Below are positions 54,459-64,000 of a stretch of 64,000 nucleotides of DNA, one piece after another (position 1 is the stretch's first letter; every line of letters begins with the position of its first letter). A program made the translations under genes and the position numbers. The stretch is from assembly GCF_016728505.1 (NCBI RefSeq), contig NZ_CP068159.1, positions 1,798,001-1,862,000 on the forward strand, written 5' to 3'. The notes beneath the pieces were generated by a model. That model was not told the origin of the DNA and ran no database searches. It worked only from the letters and a program-made list of their open reading frames with translations. The stretch is from Corynebacterium riegelii. GTDB taxonomy: Bacteria > Actinomycetota > Actinomycetes > Mycobacteriales > Mycobacteriaceae.

Positions 54459-54812
54459 ATGGGTACCTGGGATACAGGGCCGTTTGATAATGACTCGGCC
54501 GCAGACGTCGTGGCAGCACTTGCCAACGGCACGTTTCGCATGGACCAGTTCCGCTTCAACTGCTCCCGCAGCCCGCTCAACGCCGAGGAAGCCGAGCTGA
54601 TCATTGCGCTTGCCGCTGTGCTCAACGGGCACGTGCCGGAAGAGCATGCTGAGGCGGTCGCGCGTTTCCCGTTTAGTGCGGATGACCGGAGATGGATCCG
54701 TCGTAACGCAGCTGAAGTGCTCAAACCTGGCAGCTCTGAACTCTATGCCCTGTGGCAGGAAACCGGCGAGCTCGACGAGTGGTTGGCTGCCGCGCGCAAG
54801 TTTGCGTCGTAG
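54459..54812 (+). CDS. DUF4259 protein
   Basis: 117 residues. MGTWDTGPFDNDSAADVV at the start and a C-terminal LYALWQETGELDEWLA are the hallmarks of DUF4259. Function unknown. It lies 18 bases before uvrB in the same direction. Confidence 0.85.
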   Translation: MGTWDTGPFDNDSAADVVAALANGTFRMDQFRFNCSRSPLNAEEAELIIALAAVLNGHVPEEHAEAVARFPFSADDRRWIRRNAAEVLKPGSSELYALWQETGELDEWLAAARKFAS

Positions 54813-54830
54813 GGCCGTAGACTGGCCTGC

Positions 54831-56921
54831 ATGGCTTTTGCTGCTGAACATCCTGTCCTTGCGCAGTCTGAGTTTCGCCCGGTTGGTGAAATTGAGCGTC
54901 GTGAAAAACCGTTCGAGGTTATCTCTGAGTATGAGCCCTCGGGCGACCAGCCTTCGGCGATCAAGGAGTTGGACGAGCGCCTGCGGCGTGGTGAGGAAGA
55001 TGTGGTGCTCATGGGTGCCACGGGTACCGGTAAGTCCGCGACAGCCGCGTGGTTGATTGAGAAGCAGCAGCGGCCAACGTTGGTGATGGCACCGAACAAG
55101 ACGTTGGCCGCGCAGCTGGCCAATGAGCTTCGCCAGCTGCTGCCGAATAACGCTGTAGAGTACTTCGTCTCGTATTACGACTATTACCAGCCAGAGGCCT
55201 ACATAGCGCAGACCGATACCTACATTGAGAAAGACTCTTCGATTAATGATGATGTGGAGCGTCTGCGCCACTCGGCGACCTCGGCGCTGCTGAGTCGTCG
55301 TGATGTTGTGGTGGTTGCCTCTGTCTCCTGCATCTACGGTCTCGGCACGCCGCAGTCCTACCTGGACCGTTCGATTGTGCTGCAAGTAGGAGAAGAGGTG
55401 GAACGGGACCGCTTCCTGCGCCTGCTGGTAGACGTGCAGTATGAGCGCAATGACGTGGACTTTAAGCGTGGCACCTTCCGTGTGAAGGGCGACACAGTAG
55501 ACATTATTCCCGCCTATGAAGAGGTCGCGGTGCGCGTGGAGTTTTTCGGCGATGAGGTTGACACGCTCTACTACATCCACCCGCTCACGGGTGATGTGAT
55601 CAGCCAGGAAGAAGAGGTGCGTATCTTCCCGGCCACGCACTACGTGGCTACGGATGAGCGCATGGAGAAAGCTATCGAGGCGATCAAGGAGGAGCTAGCG
55701 GACCGGCTTGAAGAGCTGGAGAGCAAGGGCAAACTGCTCGAAGCCCAACGCCTTCGCATGCGCACCGAGTATGACCTGGAGATGATCCAGCAGGTGGGCT
55801 TCTGCTCCGGCATTGAGAACTATTCGCGCCACATGGACGGCCGTGCCGCGGGTTCCGCGCCGGCAACGCTGATTGATTACTTCCCGGAAGACTTCCTGAC
55901 CATCATTGATGAGTCTCACGTGACCGTGCCCCAGATCGGCGGCATGTTTGAGGGCGACATGTCGCGTAAGCGCAACTTGGTGGAGTTCGGGTTCCGCTTG
56001 CCGTCGGCAGTGGATAACCGCCCGCTGACGTTCGACGAGTTCGAAGCCCGCGTGGGGCAGACCGTCTACATGTCCGCAACGCCTGGAGACTATGAGCTTG
56101 AGGCTTCCGGCGGCGAGTTTGTTGAGCAGGTCATTCGCCCAACCGGCCTCGTGGATCCGAAGGTGAGCGTGCGTCCCACCAAGGGCCAGATCGATGATTT
56201 GATCCATGAGATCCGCCTGCGCGTGGAGAAAAATGAGCGTGTGTTGGTGACCACGCTGACGAAGCGTATGGCCGAGGATCTGACAGACTATTTCTTGGAC
56301 AACGGCATCAAGGTGCGCTACCTCCACTCGGACATTGACACCTTGCAGCGCGTGGAGCTGCTGCGGCAGCTGCGTCTGGGGGAATTCGATGTGCTCGTGG
56401 GTATCAACCTCCTGCGTGAGGGCCTTGACCTGCCGGAAGTGTCACTTGTGGCAATTCTCGATGCGGACAAGGAGGGCTTCCTGCGCTCCACGAAGTCGCT
56501 GATCCAGACCATCGGCCGCGCCGCACGTAACGTCTCTGGCGAGGTCATCATGTATGCCGACAACATCACCGACTCCATGCAGGCGGCGATTGAAGAGACG
56601 GAGCGTCGCCGCGAAAAGCAGATCGCCTACAACAAGGAGCACGGCATTGACCCGCAGCCGCTGCGTAAGGCCATCGCCGACATTCTGGACCAGGTCTACG
56701 AGAACACCGATGCAGACACCCGCGGTGGGGAAGCAGCCATTGTTGAGCGACCCGATGTGTCCACCATGGCTTCCGATGAGCTTCAGCAGCTTATCGACGA
56801 TCTGACGAACCAAATGGGTGAAGCCGCCCGCGAGCTGAAGTTCGAACTTGCCGGACGCTTGCGTGATGAGATCGCGGATCTGCGCAAGGAGCTGCGTGGT
56901 ATGAAAGAGTCAGGAAATTAA
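54831..56921 (+). CDS. uvrB: Excinuclease ABC subunit B
   Basis: 696 residues. Walker [15 protein letters not shown], the beta-hairpin [21 protein letters not shown] that clamps damaged [23 protein letters not shown], and [16 protein letters not shown] with QTIGRAARN. The C-terminal UVR domain ([21 protein letters not shown]) contacts UvrC. uvrA is downstream at 62 kb, uvrC is not in the window. I saw no convincing LexA box just upstream. Confidence 0.97.
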   Translation: MAFAAEHPVLAQSEFRPVGEIERREKPFEVISEYEPSGDQPSAIKELDERLRRGEEDVVLMGATGTGKSATAAWLIEKQQRPTLVMAPNKTLAAQLANELRQLLPNNAVEYFVSYYDYYQPEAYIAQTDTYIEKDSSINDDVERLRHSATSALLSRRDVVVVASVSCIYGLGTPQSYLDRSIVLQVGEEVERDRFLRLLVDVQYERNDVDFKRGTFRVKGDTVDIIPAYEEVAVRVEFFGDEVDTLYYIHPLTGDVISQEEEVRIFPATHYVATDERMEKAIEAIKEELADRLEELESKGKLLEAQRLRMRTEYDLEMIQQVGFCSGIENYSRHMDGRAAGSAPATLIDYFPEDFLTIIDESHVTVPQIGGMFEGDMSRKRNLVEFGFRLPSAVDNRPLTFDEFEARVGQTVYMSATPGDYELEASGGEFVEQVIRPTGLVDPKVSVRPTKGQIDDLIHEIRLRVEKNERVLVTTLTKRMAEDLTDYFLDNGIKVRYLHSDIDTLQRVELLRQLRLGEFDVLVGINLLREGLDLPEVSLVAILDADKEGFLRSTKSLIQTIGRAARNVSGEVIMYADNITDSMQAAIEETERRREKQIAYNKEHGIDPQPLRKAIADILDQVYENTDADTRGGEAAIVERPDVSTMASDELQQLIDDLTNQMGEAARELKFELAGRLRDEIADLRKELRGMKESGN

Positions 56922-56955
56922 CGTTGCACGTTTCAAAGGTTTAGGAAGGCCCACA

Positions 56956-57414
56956 ATGTTTTCGTACTCTTCAATTGCCGTTGGCACCGATGGCTCCGCT
57001 ACGTCCATGGCGGCAGTGCGTGCCGCGGCAAGCCTCGCGCGGGTGTATGACGCGAGCCTGACCATTATCTGCGCGCACTACTCGGCGTCCGGCTCGGTGC
57101 TTGACTCCACAAACCGCGAGTTAACTGGTGCGGACGTTGTGACAGAAACCGGCGCCCAAGAGATTTTGCAGCGCGCGCGTGAGATTGCTGAGGCAGAGCA
57201 GGCCAAGGACATCCGCACGGTTTCCCGCGGCGGCCAGCCGGCAGCGGTGTTGATCGAATCCGTCAGGGAATTTGATGTCGAACTCCTGGTTGTTGGTAAC
57301 AAGGGGATGCGTTCGCTTGCAGGGAGGGTGTTTGGAAACGTTCCAGGTAGCGTCGTTAAGAAAGCTCCTGTGGACGTGATGCTGGTGGATACTCAGCCTG
57401 AGCTACGAAGCTAG
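56956..57414 (+). CDS. Universal stress protein (UspA family)
   Basis: 152 residues, single Usp domain. AVGTDGSATSMAAV at the N-terminus and the ATP-binding signature VVGNKGMRSLAGRVFGNVPGSV. First of a pair of similar genes. AGGAAGG lies upstream of the ATG. Confidence 0.92.
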   Translation: MFSYSSIAVGTDGSATSMAAVRAAASLARVYDASLTIICAHYSASGSVLDSTNRELTGADVVTETGAQEILQRAREIAEAEQAKDIRTVSRGGQPAAVLIESVREFDVELLVVGNKGMRSLAGRVFGNVPGSVVKKAPVDVMLVDTQPELRS

Positions 57415-57439
57415 GGGCAAACGCGTTACACTTATGCGC

Positions 57440-57886
57440 ATGGCCAACTACTACAACACCATTGTCGTCGGTTCGGACGGCTCGAAGTCTTCCCTCCTTG
57501 CTGTTGAGCGTGCAGCCAAGATGGCGGTGGCGTTTGACGCAACGCTGGTTATTGGTACCGCGTACTACCAGTCCGAGGCTGACGCCTCGAAGGCACTGCG
57601 CCAGGATTCTGTGACCATTCTTGGTGACGATCAGGCGTTGAAGAACCTGGAAGCCGCAGCTGAGCACGCACGCTCGGTTGGTGCCAAGGACGTGCAGACC
57701 GCAACGCGCCCGGGCACCCCGGTTGAGGCGCTGATGGCGATTGTGAACGACAACAAGGCAGAACTGCTGGTTGTGGGTAACCGCGGCATCAACTCCCTGA
57801 CCGGCCGCCTGCTGGGCTCGGTTCCGGCGGACGTTGCACGTCAGTCTGACTGTGACGTGATGATCGTCCACACCGTCACCGAGTAG
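57440..57886 (+). CDS. Universal stress protein (UspA family), second copy
   Basis: 148 residues (MANYYNTIVVGSDGSKSS). The signature is VVGNRGINSLTGRLLGSVPADV. ATG 57434 is also possible. Related to, but clearly diverged from, the neighbouring copy, so the duplication is old. Confidence 0.92.
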   Translation: MANYYNTIVVGSDGSKSSLLAVERAAKMAVAFDATLVIGTAYYQSEADASKALRQDSVTILGDDQALKNLEAAAEHARSVGAKDVQTATRPGTPVEALMAIVNDNKAELLVVGNRGINSLTGRLLGSVPADVARQSDCDVMIVHTVTE

Positions 57887-57900
57887 TTCTTTTTCCCGCT

Positions 57901-57918
57901 GGGGAGCTAGAGCTCCCC
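57901..57918. terminator. Palindrome between convergent usp and helD genes
   Basis: GGGGAGCTAGAGCTCCCC is a perfect palindrome. On the plus strand it follows TTCTTTTTCCC. It may terminate transcription from both sides, and it covers the last codons of the helD-like gene. Confidence 0.6.
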
Positions 57919-60105
57919 GATAACCGTCAGGGTCTGTGTCGCCCTGGTCACTGCAACGTAGAGGTCTTGCCACCCCTGTGGCGAGGCCTCAACTATTTTC
58001 TGTGGCTCCACCACAATCACGTGGTCAAACTCCAGGCCCTTCATGAAGGCCACGTTGCTGCTGTCGATCACGGCCACGGAGCGGCCCTCATCATCGGCAA
58101 AACCCGCGGCAACTGAATCCGGGTTCGTGCCGGTGGGCATGAAGCGCACCGGCTCTCCCTGGCGGATACTGGTTTGCTCACGCGGGGTGCCGCCGCCGTG
58201 CTCAAGCACTGTGTCGGCGTACGCGATGATCTCCGCAGGGGTGCGGTAGTTCACCGTCAGCTCATGCATCCTGAAACGGGTGTTCACGAACGGCTCCAGG
58301 GCGCTGGCCCAATCGTCAACACCTGCCGGCGCAGATGTCTGCGCCGTGTCACCAACCAACGTCATCCAACGGCTCGGGCAGCGGCGAAACACCATCCGCC
58401 ATTCCATGGGGGAGAGCTCCTGGGCTTCGTCCACAATCACGTGCCCGTACGCCCAGGCCTGGTCCGCGGCGGCGCGCTCCGCGGTAGAACGCGTATCCGT
58501 GGCGCGCTGGCGGCTGGCCAGCGTTTCGGCGTCAATGACGTCGGTGGCAGAGAGGATCTCGGCCTCAAACTGGTCGTCATCATTATCCGTGGCCTCGGAG
58601 GAGGCAAGTACATCCAAGGCCTCCTCCGCCTCAGCCACCTGCCTGCGCCAGGCCTCTTCCTCCGCGCGGCGCTCTTCCTCCGGGTCCACCGTGCCAACGA
58701 TTACAGACAGCTCATCTATCAAGGCCGTATCGGACGGCGTGAACGGGCTGCCGGCTGGGCGGTAGAAGGCTTCGCGCGTGTAGTCGTCATAATCAAACGC
58801 CACCTCAGCAATACGCTCGTGGCTAGAAAGCAGCTCGCCGAGCACCTGAGTGGGACTCAGAATAGGGAAGGTGTCCTGGATCAAACCAAGCACCTGCGGG
58901 TGCTCTGCAAGATCATCGTGCAGCTGGTCCACATCGGCAGCGGAAAGCAGGTTCGCACCACCCAGCGGGTCCTCACCGATGCGTGTGGCCAACGCCTGCG
59001 CCAACCGCTGCGTTAAGTCCTCCTGATAGACGGCGCGGGCCGCGTTGTGGGGCTTGCGGCTGCGCCGCGCACGGGTGCGCGATGCCTTGATCATGGCCGG
59101 GGTGGCGTGGATACGCACACCGTCGATATTCAGCTCAACCGGCTCATCAGGCACGACCTGGTAGGCCTGCACCGCACGGCGCAGGATGGTCACCATCTCC
59201 TCGGAGCCCTTCACCTCGCGGGCACTAAACGGCTCCTCGTGGGTACCCGGCGCGAACCCCGGGACCAAGTTTTCCAGGGTGCTTAAGATCACGCCGGTCT
59301 CACCAAGCTCCGGAAGTACGCGAGAGATGTAGTCCAAAAAGGTATCGTTCGGACCAATAATGAGCACGCCCGTGCGGCTGAGTTGCTCGCGCCAGGTGTA
59401 GAGCAGGTAGGCGACGCGGTGCAGCGCAACGGCAGTCTTGCCGGTGCCGGGGCCACCCTGGACAACCATCACACCGCGCGTTGGGTCACGGATAATGTCG
59501 TCTTGCTCGCGCTGGATGGTCTCCACGATGGACTGCATGTGTCCGGTGCGTGCGGCATCCATCGCTCGGCGCAACGCAGCTTCAGACCCGACGTTGGCCG
59601 CCTGAGTCTCAAGCGCAACGTCGTCGCCCGAAAGCACCTCATCATCCACCGCCGTGACTGTGCGCCCGCGCATGCGGATATTGCGACGCATACGCACACC
59701 CTCCGGGTGCGCAGTGGTTGCCAGATAGAACGGCCTGGCCTGTGGTGCGCGCCAATCTAGCAGCAGCGTGCGGTAATTATCCTCACGATCCACCAGGCCC
59801 AAACGGCCGACGTACCTGCGATCAACGCCTGCCACACCCGGTACCGGATTATCCGGGTCCTCATCGGCAACATCCACGCGGCCAAACACCAAGCCAACCT
59901 CTGCTACGCCAAGCTGATCCAGCTTGGCATTTAGCGCGTGGTACTCGGTTTCCCGTCGCACCAGCGCATCCGAGTCCGGGTTGTCCGGGTCAACGTCCGC
60001 CTGCACCGCAGCGAGTTTTGCGCGCGCGGCATCCACCTCCGCACCCAGATGGGAAAAGAGGACGTCGGCGTGGGCTTGTTCCTCAACAATCTTCTCTGGG
60101 CTCAT
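57907..60105 (-). CDS. HelD-like superfamily 1 helicase, RNA-polymerase-associated
   Basis: 732 residues. An N-terminal helical arm (EEQAHADVLFSHLG ...), GLVDREDNYRTLLLDWRAPQARPFY, Walker A QGGPGTGKTAVALHRVAYLLY, VDEAQELSPMEWRM (Walker B) and FEFDHVIVVEP-like and YVAVTRATQTL motifs. This order matches actinobacterial HelD, which frees stalled RNA polymerase and in some species (HelR) gives rifampicin tolerance. The acidic insert (about 510-560) fits the family. Start ATG 60105 or 60114. Confidence 0.88.
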   Translation of the reverse strand: MSPEKIVEEQAHADVLFSHLGAEVDAARAKLAAVQADVDPDNPDSDALVRRETEYHALNAKLDQLGVAEVGLVFGRVDVADEDPDNPVPGVAGVDRRYVGRLGLVDREDNYRTLLLDWRAPQARPFYLATTAHPEGVRMRRNIRMRGRTVTAVDDEVLSGDDVALETQAANVGSEAALRRAMDAARTGHMQSIVETIQREQDDIIRDPTRGVMVVQGGPGTGKTAVALHRVAYLLYTWREQLSRTGVLIIGPNDTFLDYISRVLPELGETGVILSTLENLVPGFAPGTHEEPFSAREVKGSEEMVTILRRAVQAYQVVPDEPVELNIDGVRIHATPAMIKASRTRARRSRKPHNAARAVYQEDLTQRLAQALATRIGEDPLGGANLLSAADVDQLHDDLAEHPQVLGLIQDTFPILSPTQVLGELLSSHERIAEVAFDYDDYTREAFYRPAGSPFTPSDTALIDELSVIVGTVDPEEERRAEEEAWRRQVAEAEEALDVLASSEATDNDDDQFEAEILSATDVIDAETLASRQRATDTRSTAERAAADQAWAYGHVIVDEAQELSPMEWRMVFRRCPSRWMTLVGDTAQTSAPAGVDDWASALEPFVNTRFRMHELTVNYRTPAEIIAYADTVLEHGGGTPREQTSIRQGEPVRFMPTGTNPDSVAAGFADDEGRSVAVIDSSNVAFMKGLEFDHVIVVEPQKIVEASPQGWQDLYVAVTRATQTLTVIGEL

Positions 60106-60111
60106 ACACAG

Positions 60112-60151
60112 CAAAACGACCCCGCAGCCCGGAATATTCCGGGGCGGGGCC
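60112..60151 (-). terminator. Terminator of the DoxX-family gene
   Basis: On the minus strand GCCCCGCCCCGGAAT pairs with ATTCCGGGCTGCGGGG with one bulge, and GTCGTTTTGC follows. It separates the DoxX gene from helD. Confidence 0.85.
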
Positions 60152-60183
60152 GCTCGTTGCGTCAGGCCAAGGGAAGCGGGGAA

Positions 60184-61308
60184 CTAGCCCAGCTTCTTCT
60201 GTGCCTTCTTCACAAGCTTCTTCGCCTGCTTTTCAGCCTTGTTGGCACGCTTCTTCCACTTGCGCTTCTGGCGCCAGGACGGAGCAACATCCAAGTTGTC
60301 CCATGCGTCCTGCAGGCTATCTACGGCCTCCTGCGCCTTGTCCTGCAGCTTGGCAGCAGACTTCTTTACCTTGCGCTTAGCACGGAACTTATCCAGGGTG
60401 GACGGCCCCAAGTCATCCAGGGAAGCCTGCAGGTCGCTCACCACGGAGTTGACCTTGCGCTTTGCTTTGAACTTCTCCAGCTTGGACGGGGTCAGCTCAT
60501 CGAATGCGTCCTCGGCCCAGCCCTTCGCGTCATCCACAAGGTTGTTGACCTTGCGCTTTGCCTTGAGCTGATCCAGCTTGCTCGGCTTCAGGTCCTTGTA
60601 GTTGTCCTGCAGCTCATCGGTTGCGTCCTCCAGCCAGTCGCTGGCGTTGGACAGGAAGTGGGAGGTCTGCTTGCGAGCATCGCCGAAGAGGTCCTGAGCA
60701 GCACTACCGGCGCGGTTTGCGGCCTTGGCCCAGTCGCCCTTGTTGTCCTCAATGTAATCGCCAACCTGCTCGGTAGCGTCACTAAACCAGTTGCTTGCCT
60801 TGTGCAGCGCCTTCTCAGTCTCAGACTGGGTGGGCAGTGCCTGCTGGACATTCTTCTTAGCCACGCGAGCAGCGTTCTGCGCACGCCACTTGATGTCCGG
60901 CTTGCCAGCGGTATCCACCGATGCCAACAGCACGCCGCCGGTCAGTGCCAGATCAGTCAGGGCACCTGCGCGGCGACGCAGCTTCTCATCCTCATCATCG
61001 GTGTTCCAAAACGCGTTGCGGCCCACCAGGGAAGCCGCAGACGTTGCGGTGAGCAGTGCAGCGGCGGTGCGCGGCAGCTTGCCAATGGCAAACAGGGAAC
61101 CAGCGCCAGCCTTCACGCCGCCAACGATCTGTGCTGCGGTCTCCGGATCCTGCGGCAGGAAGGAGCGGTACTGGCGCGGCACTGCGGCACGCACCTGCTC
61201 AAGCACGCTTGCAGCGCTCTCCTTGTTGCTGGACGGGTTCATGACGGTCTTAGCTCCATCAATTATGAACACCGACGCGAGCATTGGGCGCGCGATCTTG
61301 CGGATCAT
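60184..61308 (-). CDS. DoxX-family membrane protein with repetitive basic tail
   Basis: 374 residues. The first ~135 residues are DoxX-like with three to four membrane segments (RPMLASVFIIDGAKTVMNP ... ALTGGVLLASVD). The remaining 240 residues are hydrophilic and helical, with three copies of PS-x-L(D/E)-x-(L/F)(K/R)AKRKV (242-254, 274-286, 302-314) and a final Lys-rich stretch (about 345-374). Tail function unknown. It might bind nucleic acid or acidic lipids. DoxX proteins usually end after the membrane part. Confidence 0.8.
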   Translation of the reverse strand: MIRKIARPMLASVFIIDGAKTVMNPSSNKESAASVLEQVRAAVPRQYRSFLPQDPETAAQIVGGVKAGAGSLFAIGKLPRTAAALLTATSAASLVGRNAFWNTDDEDEKLRRRAGALTDLALTGGVLLASVDTAGKPDIKWRAQNAARVAKKNVQQALPTQSETEKALHKASNWFSDATEQVGDYIEDNKGDWAKAANRAGSAAQDLFGDARKQTSHFLSNASDWLEDATDELQDNYKDLKPSKLDQLKAKRKVNNLVDDAKGWAEDAFDELTPSKLEKFKAKRKVNSVVSDLQASLDDLGPSTLDKFRAKRKVKKSAAKLQDKAQEAVDSLQDAWDNLDVAPSWRQKRKWKKRANKAEKQAKKLVKKAQKKLG

Positions 61309-61374
61309 CTTCTCATCATTCCTTTTCGTTCAAAATTGGATCAAAGTTGAAAGTGTGCCTCCCACTGTAGACAG

Positions 61375-61965
61375 CTACCAGCGGCGCTGCCACCATTCAT
61401 CCAAGCTGCCACGCTCAGCGCCAACGGTGGTGGAGGCGCCGTGGCCTGGGTGGATAATCGCGTCGTCCTCAAACCGGTCAAAGATCTTGGCCTTGACGTC
61501 ATTGAACAGTCGCACAAAGTCACCCTCGGAGGCGGTCTTGCCCAGGCCACCTGGGAAGACGGAGTCACCCACAAAGAGGTGCATCTCACCGTCAATCTCC
61601 ACCGCAATGGCAACCCCACCCGGGGTGTGTCCGCGCAAAATGGCTACCGGGATGCGGTGGCCAGCGAACTCGATGTAGTCGCCGTCATCCAACTCCTTAT
61701 CCACGGGCGCTGGCAGTGCTGGGGCGTCCAAGTGCGACGCCCAGTGGGTTGCCCCCGTCTCCGCCAGCACCGCCTCTAAAGCGCGGACGTGATCGTGGTG
61801 ACGGTGCGTAGTCAACACATCCGTAATACGCACACCTGCGTCTTGGGCCATGGTGAGCAGGGCTTGGGGGTTATCGGCAGCGTCGATAAGCAAACCCTGC
61901 CCCTCGGAAGCCAAGAGGTAGCAGTTGTTATCCATGCTGGAAACAGAAATCTGGTGGAGTTGCAT
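61375..61965 (-). CDS. Metallo-beta-lactamase-fold hydrolase (glyoxalase II-like)
   Basis: 196 residues. Metal motif [11 protein letters not shown] (H-x-H-x-D-H), [21 protein letters not shown] and HPGHGASTT. Size and order fit bacterial YcbL/glyoxalase II-like thioesterases. The substrate may be a mycothiol thioester in this group, which is inference. Divergent from uvrA. Confidence 0.88.
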   Translation of the reverse strand: MQLHQISVSSMDNNCYLLASEGQGLLIDAADNPQALLTMAQDAGVRITDVLTTHRHHDHVRALEAVLAETGATHWASHLDAPALPAPVDKELDDGDYIEFAGHRIPVAILRGHTPGGVAIAVEIDGEMHLFVGDSVFPGGLGKTASEGDFVRLFNDVKAKIFDRFEDDAIIHPGHGASTTVGAERGSLDEWWQRRW

Positions 61966-62054
61966 AGCTGCCAGCGTAGCTGCTCGGAATAGTTTCTAGC
62001 CGGGAGAAGTTGGTAGGTTCAGGGGGTACGGACTCTGAAAGATAAAGGACACAC

Positions 62055-64000
62055 GTGGCTGAAAAGCTGACAGTGCGCGGCGCGCGCCAACACAACCTCA
62101 AGGGCATTGACATTGAGCTGCCCCGAGACAAGATGACGGTCTTTACTGGACTGTCCGGCTCGGGAAAGTCCTCGCTAGCGTTTGACACGATCTTCGCGGA
62201 AGGTCAGCGGCGCTACGTGGAGTCACTGTCCTCATACGCGCGCATGTTCCTCGGCCAGATGGACAAACCTGATGTGGATTACATCGACGGTTTGAGCCCG
62301 GCTGTGTCTATTGACCAGAAATCCACCAACCGCAACCCGCGCTCCACCGTGGGCACGATCACCGAGATCTATGACTATTTGCGTCTGCTCTACGCGCGCG
62401 CCGGCACCCCGCACTGCCCGGTGTGTGACGCGGTGATTGAGCGGCAAACGCCGCAGCAGATCGTGGACCAGATCCTGGCTCTGGAGGAGCGCACCAAGTT
62501 CCAGGTGCTCGCCCCGGTAGTGCGCAAGCGCAAGGGTGAGTTCCAAGACCTGTTCGCGGACCTGGCTGCGCAGGGTTACTCGCGCGTGAACGTGGACGGT
62601 GAGACCTACCAGCTGTCGGACCCGCCCAAGCTGGAAAAGCAGATCAAGCACACTATTGACGTAGTGGTGGACCGCCTCACCGTCAAAGCCAGCCAAAAGC
62701 AGCGCCTGACTGATTCTGTGGAAACAGCGCTGAAGCTGGCAGAAGGGCTTGTAGGCTTCGACTTTGTTGACCTGGATGCGGACGATCCGGACCGCGTGCA
62801 GATCTTCTCGGAGAAGATGGCCTGCCCGAACGGCCACAAGCTGCACGTGGAGGAATATGAGCCGCGCGCGTTCTCCTTCAACTCACCGTTCGGTGCCTGC
62901 CCGGTGTGCGACGGCCTTGGCGTGCGTAAGGAGGTGGACATTGACCTGGTGATTCCGGACCCGGATGCGCCGGCGGTGGATGCATTCCAGATCTGGAACT
63001 CCAGCCCGAACAAGGGTTACTTCACCAAACTGATTGAGGCATTGGCGAAGGAAGAGGGCTTTGATGCGCACGCGCCGCTGAGCTCGTTGACCAAGACGCA
63101 GCAGAAACACCTAGTGCATGGCTCTCCAACCAAGGTGAACGTTCGCTACAAGAACCGTTACGGCCGCCAGCGTTCCTACACCGCTGCCTACGAGGGTGTG
63201 GTGGGCTACATCGAGCGCAAGATGGAGCAGGCCGAGACAGACACGCAGAAGGACCGTCTGCTGGCCTACACCCGTGAGGTGCCGTGCCCAACCTGTGAAG
63301 GCACCCGCCTCAAGCCGGAAATTCTGGCGGTGCGGCTTGCCTCCACGACGCATGGCGAGAAATCCATCGCCGGTCTGACTGAGCTTTCGATTGAGGACGC
63401 CTCGCAGTACCTGGACAACCTGGTCCTGGGCTACCGCGAGGAAATGATTGCAGGTGCCGTGCTGCGCGAGATTCAGGCGCGTTTGCACTTTCTTATCGAC
63501 GTTGGCCTGAACTACCTCACCCTGTCCCGCTCTGCCGGAACGCTTTCCGGTGGTGAGGCGCAGCGCATTCGCCTTGCCACGCAGATCGGCTCCGGCCTGG
63601 CTGGTGTGCTCTACGTGCTGGATGAGCCCTCCATTGGCCTGCACCAGCGCGACAACCAGCGCCTGATTAAGACGCTGAAGAAGCTGCGCGACTTAGGCAA
63701 CACGCTTGTTGTGGTCGAGCACGATGAGGACACGATCCGCGAGGCCGACTGGCTCATCGACATCGGCCCGCGCGCCGGCGAGTACGGCGGCGAAGTGGTC
63801 TACCAAGGCGCGCCGGAAGGCATTAAGAAGGCGAAGGACTCGATTACAGGTGACTACCTGAGCGGGCGCAAGACAATTGAGGTGCCTGCTCAGCGGCGCG
63901 CCGTGGATAAGCAAAGAATGCTCAAGGTCATCGGTGCGCGCGAGAACAACCTGGACAACGTGACTGTGGATCTTCCGCTAGGTGTGCTGGTGGCGGTGAC
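62055..64000 (+). CDS. uvrA: Excinuclease ABC subunit A (partial, runs off the right edge)
   Basis: About 648 residues of roughly 950 are present. GTG start 62055 after AAAGGACACAC. First ATPase: [46 protein letters not shown], zinc site CPVC ... [29 protein letters not shown] with [14 protein letters not shown]. The second ATPase begins at the window end. It forms the damage-scanning complex with UvrB. Confidence 0.97.
   Translation, partial: MAEKLTVRGARQHNLKGIDIELPRDKMTVFTGLSGSGKSSLAFDTIFAEGQRRYVESLSSYARMFLGQMDKPDVDYIDGLSPAVSIDQKSTNRNPRSTVGTITEIYDYLRLLYARAGTPHCPVCDAVIERQTPQQIVDQILALEERTKFQVLAPVVRKRKGEFQDLFADLAAQGYSRVNVDGETYQLSDPPKLEKQIKHTIDVVVDRLTVKASQKQRLTDSVETALKLAEGLVGFDFVDLDADDPDRVQIFSEKMACPNGHKLHVEEYEPRAFSFNSPFGACPVCDGLGVRKEVDIDLVIPDPDAPAVDAFQIWNSSPNKGYFTKLIEALAKEEGFDAHAPLSSLTKTQQKHLVHGSPTKVNVRYKNRYGRQRSYTAAYEGVVGYIERKMEQAETDTQKDRLLAYTREVPCPTCEGTRLKPEILAVRLASTTHGEKSIAGLTELSIEDASQYLDNLVLGYREEMIAGAVLREIQARLHFLIDVGLNYLTLSRSAGTLSGGEAQRIRLATQIGSGLAGVLYVLDEPSIGLHQRDNQRLIKTLKKLRDLGNTLVVVEHDEDTIREADWLIDIGPRAGEYGGEVVYQGAPEGIKKAKDSITGDYLSGRKTIEVPAQRRAVDKQRMLKVIGARENNLDNVTVDLPLGVLVAV

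Noticed and set aside
61990-62010. LexA (SOS) box upstream of uvrA
   Set aside because: TCGGAATAGTTTCTA is only weakly palindromic and does not match the corynebacterial consensus.
1-64000. CRISPR arrays, rRNA genes, riboswitches, prophage structural genes
   Set aside because: No repeat-spacer series, rRNA or phage head or tail genes were seen on either strand. I recognised no riboswitch aptamer.

Overview
The window reads as a chromosome segment of a Corynebacterium or very close actinobacterial relative. The evidence is gene content and order: an IclR regulator divergent from leuCD, then mutT1-gpsA-ddl-DUF3515-thiL-ung-DAK2-recG-rsmD-coaD, then polA, rpsA, coaE, uvrB and uvrA. GTG/TTG starts, Thr/Ser/Pro-rich exported phosphatases and YbjN pairs fit the same group. 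I did not assign a species.

Region 1 (about 1-8.9 kb) starts with tRNA-Glu(CTC) and its terminator, followed by an accessory and decaying stretch. It holds a 5'-truncated Abi-like HEPN gene, a transposase C-terminal remnant, an intact IS3-family element with a 3-bp target duplication, a second truncated copy of that IS in opposite orientation, a possible secreted antimicrobial/immunity pair, small membrane genes, a lipoprotein pseudogene with two stops and two frameshifts, and a CPBP protease fragment. Region 2 (8.2-13 kb) has DUF4230, an HD hydrolase and two divergent exported phosphatases (PAP-like and Tat-exported PhoD-like). Region 3 (13-28.2 kb) is core metabolism and repair: ltbR, leuCD, two YbjN proteins, mutT1, gpsA, ddl, a duplicated DUF3515 protein, thiL, ung, a FakA-like DAK2 protein, recG, rsmD, coaD and a TSUP permease. 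Region 4 (28.2-34.9 kb) is a polar amino-acid ABC importer, two exported membrane-anchored proteins (one a divergent metallophosphoesterase) and two small genes.

Region 5 (about 35.1-44.2 kb) is a defence island ending beside a tRNA with a CAA anticodon. All genes point the same way (minus strand): type III methylase (mod), type III restriction subunit (res), a TIR-like DUF1863 protein, a HIT-family nucleotide hydrolase, a small multi-TM protein and, further downstream, a HEPN-motif protein. TIR, HIT and TM genes overlap each other and begin 22 bp after res, so they look translationally coupled. This TIR/HIT/TM cassette joined to a type III R-M system is my best candidate for an undescribed system. 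An IS1634-family element lies between the cassette and the HEPN gene and is flanked by an exact 118-bp direct repeat that rebuilds the start of the HEPN gene.

Region 6 (44.5-64 kb) is core again: a DcuC-type transporter, a repeat-tailed membrane protein, hemolysin III, polA, a methyltransferase, rpsA, coaE, DUF4259, uvrB, two universal stress proteins, a HelD-like helicase, a DoxX protein with a repetitive basic tail, an MBL hydrolase and the first two thirds of uvrA, which runs off the right edge.
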